Part shown: in pieces, positions 62,901-64,000 of the stretch
How positions within the stretch are numbered: the stretch's first letter is position 1
Layout: each line of letters opens with the position of its first letter
Assembly (NCBI RefSeq): GCF_021032705.1
Contig: NZ_JAHVXI010000004.1
Coordinates: 303,179-367,178, forward strand
Length of the DNA stretch: 64,000 nt
Direction of reading: 5' to 3'
Source: Psychroserpens luteolus
Lineage (GTDB): Bacteria; Bacteroidota; Bacteroidia; Flavobacteriales; Flavobacteriaceae
Program-made: the position numbers and the translations under genes
Notes under the pieces: model-generated
Seen by the model: the letters and a program-made list of their open reading frames with translations, nothing else
Database searches by the model: none
Told to the model about the DNA's origin: nothing

Positions 62901-64000
62901 ACTAATGGTGGAACTGGAGCATGTGAGATATCAGGAGAAGTAGAAGGTGAATTAAGTGGATCATACGATGAGTGTGGTGGAACACTTTATGTTGACTGGA
63001 CATACACTGATGATTGTGATAGAACAATCACAGCTAAGAAGACAATCACAGTATTACCAGCACCAGCTGCAGAGTTTGATGAAGTAGAAGACATGGAGAT
63101 TTCATGTGAGGAAGCAAATTCATACCAGGCAGGATCATTAGGATACACTAATGGCGGAACTGGAGCATGTGAGATATCAGGAGAAGTAGAAGGTGAATTA
63201 AGTGGATCATACGATGAGTGTGGTGGAACACTTACAGTAAACTGGACATATACTGATAACTGTCAGAGAACAATCACAGCAAGTAAGACTATTACAGTAT
63301 TACCAGCACCAACTGCAGAGTTTGATGAAGTGGAAGACATGGAAGTTTCATGTGAAGAAGCAGCATCAGTAGTAGCTGGAACATTAGGATACACTAATGG
63401 AGGAACTGGATTATGTGAGATATCAGGAGAAGTTCAAGGTGAATTAAGTGGATCATACGATGAGTGTGGTGGAACACTTTATGTTGACTGGACATACACT
63501 GATGATTGTGATAGAACAATTGATTACAGAAAAACAATTACAGTATTACCAGCACCAATGGCTGAATTTGATGAAGTGGAAGACATGGAAATTTCATGTG
63601 AAGAAGCAAATTCATTCGAGCCAGGTTTATTAGGATACACTAATGGAGGAACTGGATTATGTGAGATATCAGGAGAAGTTCAAGGTGAATTAAGTGGATC
63701 ATACGATGAGTGTGGTGGAACGCTTTCAGTTGACTGGACATATACTGATAAATGTGATAGAACAATCACAGCTAAGAAGACGATCACAGTATTACCAGCA
63801 CCAATGGCTGAGTTTGATGAAGTAGAAGACATGGAAGTTTCATGTGAGGAAGCAGCATCAGTAGTAGCCGGAGCATTAGGATACACTAATGGAGGAACTG
63901 GATTATGTGAGATATCAGGAGAAGTTCAAGGTGAATTAAGTGGATCATACGATGAGTGTGGTGGAACACTTTATATCGATTGGACATACACTGATAACTG
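59910..64000 (+). CDS. Giant secreted Cys-rich repeat protein (HYR/Ig-like adhesin), 3' end outside window
   Basis: The frame is open from 59910 to the window end (1363 codons visible). It starts with an unusual polar/basic lead of about 36 residues (MFMSNFTRSGRRAKIWQS...), then a classic signal segment (MKTLLVFIMLFAFSTGSVFAQ). Three related modules of about 85 residues follow (roughly 60080-60846, PxGExGLNLCFSE, GPTxxDIAALYSDNC, YTYxIxDxCxN), then one HYR-like domain (60847-61090, PADITVSC ... TDDCG), then at least 12 copies of an 82-residue repeat. The pattern is that of T9SS- or gliding-associated flavobacterial surface adhesins; the expected C-terminal sorting domain lies beyond the window. 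Starts at 59916 or 59997 are also in frame. Confidence 0.88.
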   Translation, partial: MFMSNFTRSGRRAKIWQSITNLSCCSIDLMTKQTKSMKTLLVFIMLFAFSTGSVFAQDLGRSTFFNRCLDDAPPGPTEADVANLYLNQCGDIPAEVVKSVLQEGNDCDWRVEYTYDVKCGDFEEQIKIAYTGGDLTAPQLNDGAELPEGESGLNLCFSEVPNGPTIGDIAALYSDNCSDVIVVKSGSPEGSDCLWTVTYNYTISDACGNMAEEVNIVYSGGDNEGPTLNKGAVIPSGENGLNLCFSEKAQGPTEEDIAALYSDNCGGVFVTKTSYSKGTDCKWMAEYTYTIQDNCENFSEPIVIRYSGGDTSAPMLDAVPADITVSCVDEIPDASTKSVVAVDNCSQELEILVSDNTDQLGPSCAGGVVVRTFSVTDDCGYTTSQDQIITVEPAPMAEFDEVEDMEVSCAEALAFQASPLGYSNGATGACEISGEVDGEVIGDYTTCGGFIYVDYIFTDDCDRTITAKKIITVLPAPMAEFDEVEDMEISCEEANSYQAGLLAYSNGEAPGTCNISGEAQGELSGSYDECGGTLTVNWTYTDECDRTIEASKTITVLPAPMAEFDEVEDMEISCEEANSFEPGSLGYSNGGTGACEISGEVQGELSGSYTECGGTLEVDWTYTDDCDRTITAKKTITVLPAPAAEFDEVEDMEISCEEANSYQAGSLGYTNGGTGLCEISGEVQGEATPDYDECGGVIIVNWTYTDNCQRTITASKTITVLPAPAAEFDEVEDMEVSCEEAASVVAGSLGYTNGGTGACEISGEVQGELSGSYDECGGTLYVDWTYTDNCDRTIDYRKTITVLPAPMAEFDEVEDMEVSCEEAASVVAGTLGYTNGGTGLCEISGEVEGELSGSYDECGGTLTVNWTYTDKCDRTITASKTITVLPAPMAEFNDVQDISIACELASQYEVNPLGYTNGGTGACEISGEVEGELSGSYDECGGTLYVDWTYTDACGRTIDARKTITVEPAPMAEFDEVEDMEISCEEANSFEPGSLGYTNGGTGACEISGEVEGELSGSYDECGGTLYVDWTYTDDCDRTITAKKTITVLPAPAAEFDEVEDMEISCEEANSYQAGSLGYTNGGTGACEISGEVEGELSGSYDECGGTLTVNWTYTDNCQRTITASKTITVLPAPTAEFDEVEDMEVSCEEAASVVAGTLGYTNGGTGLCEISGEVQGELSGSYDECGGTLYVDWTYTDDCDRTIDYRKTITVLPAPMAEFDEVEDMEISCEEANSFEPGLLGYTNGGTGLCEISGEVQGELSGSYDECGGTLSVDWTYTDKCDRTITAKKTITVLPAPMAEFDEVEDMEVSCEEAASVVAGALGYTNGGTGLCEISGEVQGELSGSYDECGGTLYIDWTYTDN
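61098..64000 (+). repeat. Tandem 246-bp coding repeats (82 residues), at least 12 units
   Basis: Units begin at 61098, 61344, 61593, 61839, 62085, 62331, 62577, 62823, 63069, 63315, 63561 and 63807 (the last is cut by the window). All are 246 bp except the second, which is 249 bp because of one extra codon. Each encodes AEFDEVEDMEISCEEA, GYTNGGTGxCEISGE, SYDECGG and WTYTDxCxRTI, with four conserved Cys that could form two disulfides. Many units agree over long stretches at the DNA level, showing recent amplification or gene conversion. Confidence 0.95.

Noticed and set aside
61733..63886. Long open frames on the minus strand and in other plus frames within the repeat array
   Set aside because: They recur with the 246-bp period and are by-products of the repeat composition of the adhesin gene; they have no starts or context of their own.
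61500..63990. Many TGGACA hexamers in the adhesin repeats
   Set aside because: They come from the repeated codons for Trp-Thr in the coding array and lack the 11-bp pairing seen in the 37-41 kb intergenic sites.
61098..64000. Regular repeats considered as a CRISPR array
   Set aside because: The period is 246 bp, the units are coding throughout and there are no unique spacers or cas genes.

Overview
The window looks like a chromosomal segment of a marine-type Flavobacteriaceae bacterium (Bacteroidota). The signs are low GC, type IX secretion (T9SS) sorting domains, a CarboxypepD_reg/TonB receptor, the -7 element TAnnTTTG upstream of several genes, almost no Shine-Dalgarno sequences, and the flavobacterial order cinA-rpmB-rpmG-DUF4295-ftsY...rimO. 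I recognise no tRNA, rRNA, CRISPR array, transposase or integrase.

Layout. 1-2.6 kb: a Tat-exported epimerase-like lipoprotein (cut by the window edge), a Crp/Fnr regulator and a 118-residue orphan. 2.6-8 kb: an LRR-Roc-COR-TIR gene sits directly behind htpG and is bracketed by an exact 34-bp direct repeat of the htpG 3' end, as if a one-gene cassette had entered there. 8-19.7 kb: S9D glutamyl peptidase, FabH-like synthase, outer-membrane receptor, CoA-binding protein, sodium:solute symporter and a T9SS beta-propeller protein. 19.8-34.2 kb: mostly housekeeping: recR, a TTG-initiated glycosyltransferase, a lipoyl E2 subunit, an ECF sigma factor with two small partners, exonuclease, FAH-like enzyme, Hpt protein, cinA, rpmB, rpmG, DUF4295, ftsY, amidase, serine hydrolase and rimO. 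34-37.6 kb: a TonB-C-like protein, a methyltransferase, a DUF4287/DUF5655 protein and a cadherin-like lipoprotein.

37.6-49.9 kb is a surface-protein locus. A membrane TPR protein with a C-terminal LuxR-type helix-turn-helix lies next to a beta-barrel gene and a four-gene operon: short T9SS protein, tail-fibre-like protein, 1819-residue LRR T9SS protein and lipoprotein. Pairs of TGGACA repeats with an exact 11-bp period lie upstream of three transcription units around the regulator, so I propose a local regulon.

49.9-54.8 kb is a thrA-thrB-thrC operon preceded by a 28-codon Thr/Ile-rich reading frame that could be a leader peptide. 54.9-59.5 kb holds the NAD(P)HX repair enzyme, a TlpA-like lipoprotein and hutH. 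From 59.9 kb to the window end runs an open, very large secreted protein built of 82-residue, four-cysteine repeats that are nearly identical at DNA level, behind a leader with several inverted repeats.

The signals I consider most worth following are the htpG-targeted Roco-TIR cassette, the TGGACA array around the TPR-HTH regulator, the thr leader and the adhesin leader with its repeat array. All functional statements rest on reading motifs by eye; no database search was run.
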